6,624 nucleotides of DNA. Origin: HGM04593 sp045533955. Its GTDB lineage: Bacteria > Bacteroidota > Bacteroidia > Bacteroidales > Bacteroidaceae. Positions 5,610 through 6,624 of this stretch are shown here, in pieces. The stretch spans positions 1 through 6,624 of the forward strand of contig JAZSIU010000093.1 of NCBI GenBank assembly GCA_045533955.1, written 5' to 3'. Position 1 is the stretch's first letter; each line of letters opens with the position of its first letter. Made by a program: the position numbers and the translations under genes. Under the pieces are notes generated by a model. It made no database searches, had not been told where the DNA came from, and saw only the letters and a list, made by a program, of their open reading frames with translations.

Positions 5610-6074
5610 ATGAGCCAATACACCATTTATCTTGATTTAGAGCCATACCTCGCACAGTGGTTCATACACGAGCAAGGCGGTGAGCACCCCGTAACCCTTA
5701 CACGAGGCAGTGCCGAGAGTGATATTTTGGAGCTGTTCTTAAAGCCCCAGCCCTCTGCAATACCTGCACGCCCGGCTCCCACCGACACGCAGATATTTAT
5801 ACCCACGTTCAAACATAAAGATGTGAGAACATATAACTACCTGCCACCACGTGCCACCCTCGCACTGAAAAAGACCATACGCACCCGTTTCGTTATCCAG
5901 TTGTGGAACGACCTCTACAAGTTCGAGAATATAGGCAAGCGAAACGATGAACTTATTTACGCTTGGATGGAAGCGCACGGCATAGAACTTAACGAAACGA
6001 ATTGGTGTGCTATCTCAAAAATCTATTACCGCAAGAGAAAATCATATCTTACCGTAAAAAATCGTATGAATTAA
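5610..6074 (+). CDS. Conserved-looking protein of unknown function
   Basis: This 154-aa protein begins MSQYTIYLDLEPYLAQWFIH and continues with a segment containing RGSAESDILELFL (residues 32-44). A proline-rich linker follows (46-58). The second half has strand-like QIFIPTFKHKD, then TYNYLPPRA and helices with L-W-N-D-L-Y-K-F (98-105) and E-L-I-Y-A-W-M-E-A-H-G-I-E (114-126). The C-terminus is very basic (YYRKRKSYLTVKNR). I recall similar proteins in Bacteroides genomes near phage-like genes but cannot name a function. The C-terminal helices and basic tail would suit nucleic-acid binding, which is inference. ATG 5610 is chosen because the in-frame extension upstream crosses the ardA gene and its terminator. 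It forms its own unit after the terminator at 5508-5534. Confidence 0.75.
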   Translation: MSQYTIYLDLEPYLAQWFIHEQGGEHPVTLTRGSAESDILELFLKPQPSAIPARPAPTDTQIFIPTFKHKDVRTYNYLPPRATLALKKTIRTRFVIQLWNDLYKFENIGKRNDELIYAWMEAHGIELNETNWCAISKIYYRKRKSYLTVKNRMN

Positions 6075-6092
6075 GAAACATATTGCATTTTA

Positions 6093-6214
6093 TTTCGAGT
6101 TTATTTAATCGCTGTTTTTGAGTAGATTTAATTTCAAAGATTGCAGGTAATAGTGGACTATTTCCAAAAGCATTGAAATTGAAGATGGCAAAAACAGCAT
6201 TAAAGAGACCGAAA
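6093..6214. repeat. 122-base imperfect palindrome, candidate structured RNA or inverted-repeat element
   Basis: The outer arms pair in blocks: 6093-6097 with 6210-6214, 6099-6102 with 6206-6209, 6104-6109 with 6199-6204 and 6111-6120 with 6189-6198. The last block is GCTGTTTTTG against CAAAAACAGC. Only single-base bulges or mismatches separate these blocks. Complementarity continues inside: TTTAATTTCAA (6127-6137) with TTGAAATTGAA (6173-6183, one G-U pair), TGC (6142-6144) with GCA (6170-6172), and GG-AATAG (6146-6153) with CTATT-CC (6158-6165) around a TGGA loop. That is about 46 pairs over the whole element. It is not a standard terminator: the nearest T-run (6240-6245) is 25 bases away. 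No target-site duplication is obvious at its ends. It lies between two genes and overlaps neither. Function is unknown. Confidence 0.75.
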
Positions 6215-6285
6215 CCAATTTTTCATTTGATTACTTAACTTTTTTAATAAAATAAATATGTTTCTTTTTACTACTTCAAACGCCT

Positions 6286-6315
6286 TTTGTCCTAAAATGA
6301 TTTTTGTTGAATTTG
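6286..6315 (+). promoter_or_regulatory. Possible promoter for the gene starting at 6323
   Basis: TTTG at 6286-6289 and TGAATTTG at 6308-6315 (one mismatch to TAnnTTTG) are separated by 18 bases, close to the usual 19-21. The ATG follows the -7 box by only 7 bases, so the transcript would be leaderless or nearly so. A gene start is needed here because the upstream intergenic region is structured and non-coding. Support is moderate to weak. Confidence 0.3.
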
Positions 6316-6322
6316 TTGCCGT

Positions 6323-6624
6323 ATGAAAGTTTCCCTGCCCTCAATCACCAAAATTGCATATCTCCCCTGTTCCGAGTTATCGCCCGACATCGTTTTCCGA
6401 TACAAGGTAAAAATGCCTGTTGCAGTCTATGCAGGTACAACACCTATCACTTTTTACGGAACACCTTCCTGTGATACTGTTTCAGAGTACGAGAACAAAG
6501 GTCGCCTTGAAAAAGCCACCCTCAAATTCTCCACTCTCGACGAGCTGCCTACTGCCTTTCCTATCGCTTTCGTGGTTACTACGGCTAATGGTCGCTCATA
6601 TCTCATAGGTGCTATGGAGCGACC
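6323..6624 (+). CDS. 5' part of an unrecognised, possibly phage-associated protein (cut by window end)
   Basis: An open frame runs from ATG 6323 to the end of the window without a stop, giving 100 complete codons. The protein starts MKVSLPSITKIAYLPCSELS and continues with M-P-V-A-V-Y-A-G-T-T-P-I-T-F-Y-G-T-P. Further on it has VSEYENKGRLEKATLKFST and ends, as far as seen, F-V-V-T-T-A-N-G-R-S-Y-L-I-G-A-M-E-R-P. Alternating hydrophobic strands with glycine turns suggest a beta-rich fold. I have an impression of similar short proteins in structural regions of Bacteroides prophages, but this is memory, not a match. An in-frame TGA at 6308-6310 makes 6323 the first ATG. It is the only gene in the window cut by an edge. 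Confidence 0.75.
   Translation, partial: MKVSLPSITKIAYLPCSELSPDIVFRYKVKMPVAVYAGTTPITFYGTPSCDTVSEYENKGRLEKATLKFSTLDELPTAFPIAFVVTTANGRSYLIGAMER

Noticed and set aside
6093..6214. Retron msr/msd-type RNA
   Set aside because: No reverse transcriptase is encoded in the window, so only the general hairpin shape is shared.
6093..6214. Ordinary rho-independent terminator
   Set aside because: The stem is far too long and interrupted, and no T-run follows directly; the nearest run is 25 bases beyond its end.

Overview
The window looks like part of a mobile element, most likely a prophage or phage (less likely an integrative element), from a Bacteroidales-type host such as Bacteroides or Parabacteroides. 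The host call rests on candidate promoters that resemble the Bacteroidetes -7 box TAnnTTTG, on start codons mostly without a clear Shine-Dalgarno sequence, and on protein sequences that resemble families I know from Bacteroides mobile DNA. No database search was run, so the host assignment is inference. All genes lie on the + strand and nothing on the - strand looks coding.

Layout. (1) 133-813: three tightly overlapping small genes. These are an 88-aa helix-turn-helix protein, an 88-aa basic protein of unknown role, and a 75-aa excisionase/MerR-like HTH protein. (2) 844-883: two adjacent hairpins ending in seven T's. They form a terminator or attenuator between the small genes and the replication unit. 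(3) 904-4260: a translationally coupled replication unit. It holds a 68-aa unknown protein, a 938-aa primase-helicase (degenerate CHC2 fold, Toprim, superfamily 3 helicase) and a 125-aa unknown protein, and it closes with a strong intrinsic terminator at 4280-4312. (4) 4313-4912: about 600 bases without a convincing gene. It carries ten exact copies of TTGTATC/GATACAA inside about 250 bases, with 8- and 11-base spacings, and is a candidate replication origin or multi-operator control region. (5) 4913-5494: an ardA antirestriction gene with its own terminator. (6) 5610-6074: a 154-aa conserved-looking protein of unknown function. (7) 6093-6214: an intergenic 122-base imperfect palindrome that can form about 46 base pairs, which no annotated gene explains. 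(8) 6323 to the end: the 5' part of an unrecognised, possibly phage-associated gene that is cut by the window edge.

How the parts fit. The small HTH proteins are plausible regulators or a directionality factor. The primase-helicase and its two coupled partners would replicate the element. The heptamer array directly downstream is where an initiator or repressor could bind. ArdA would protect incoming DNA from type I restriction. The least explained and most interesting parts are the heptamer array, the long palindrome and the loss of all four zinc ligands in the primase N-terminus.
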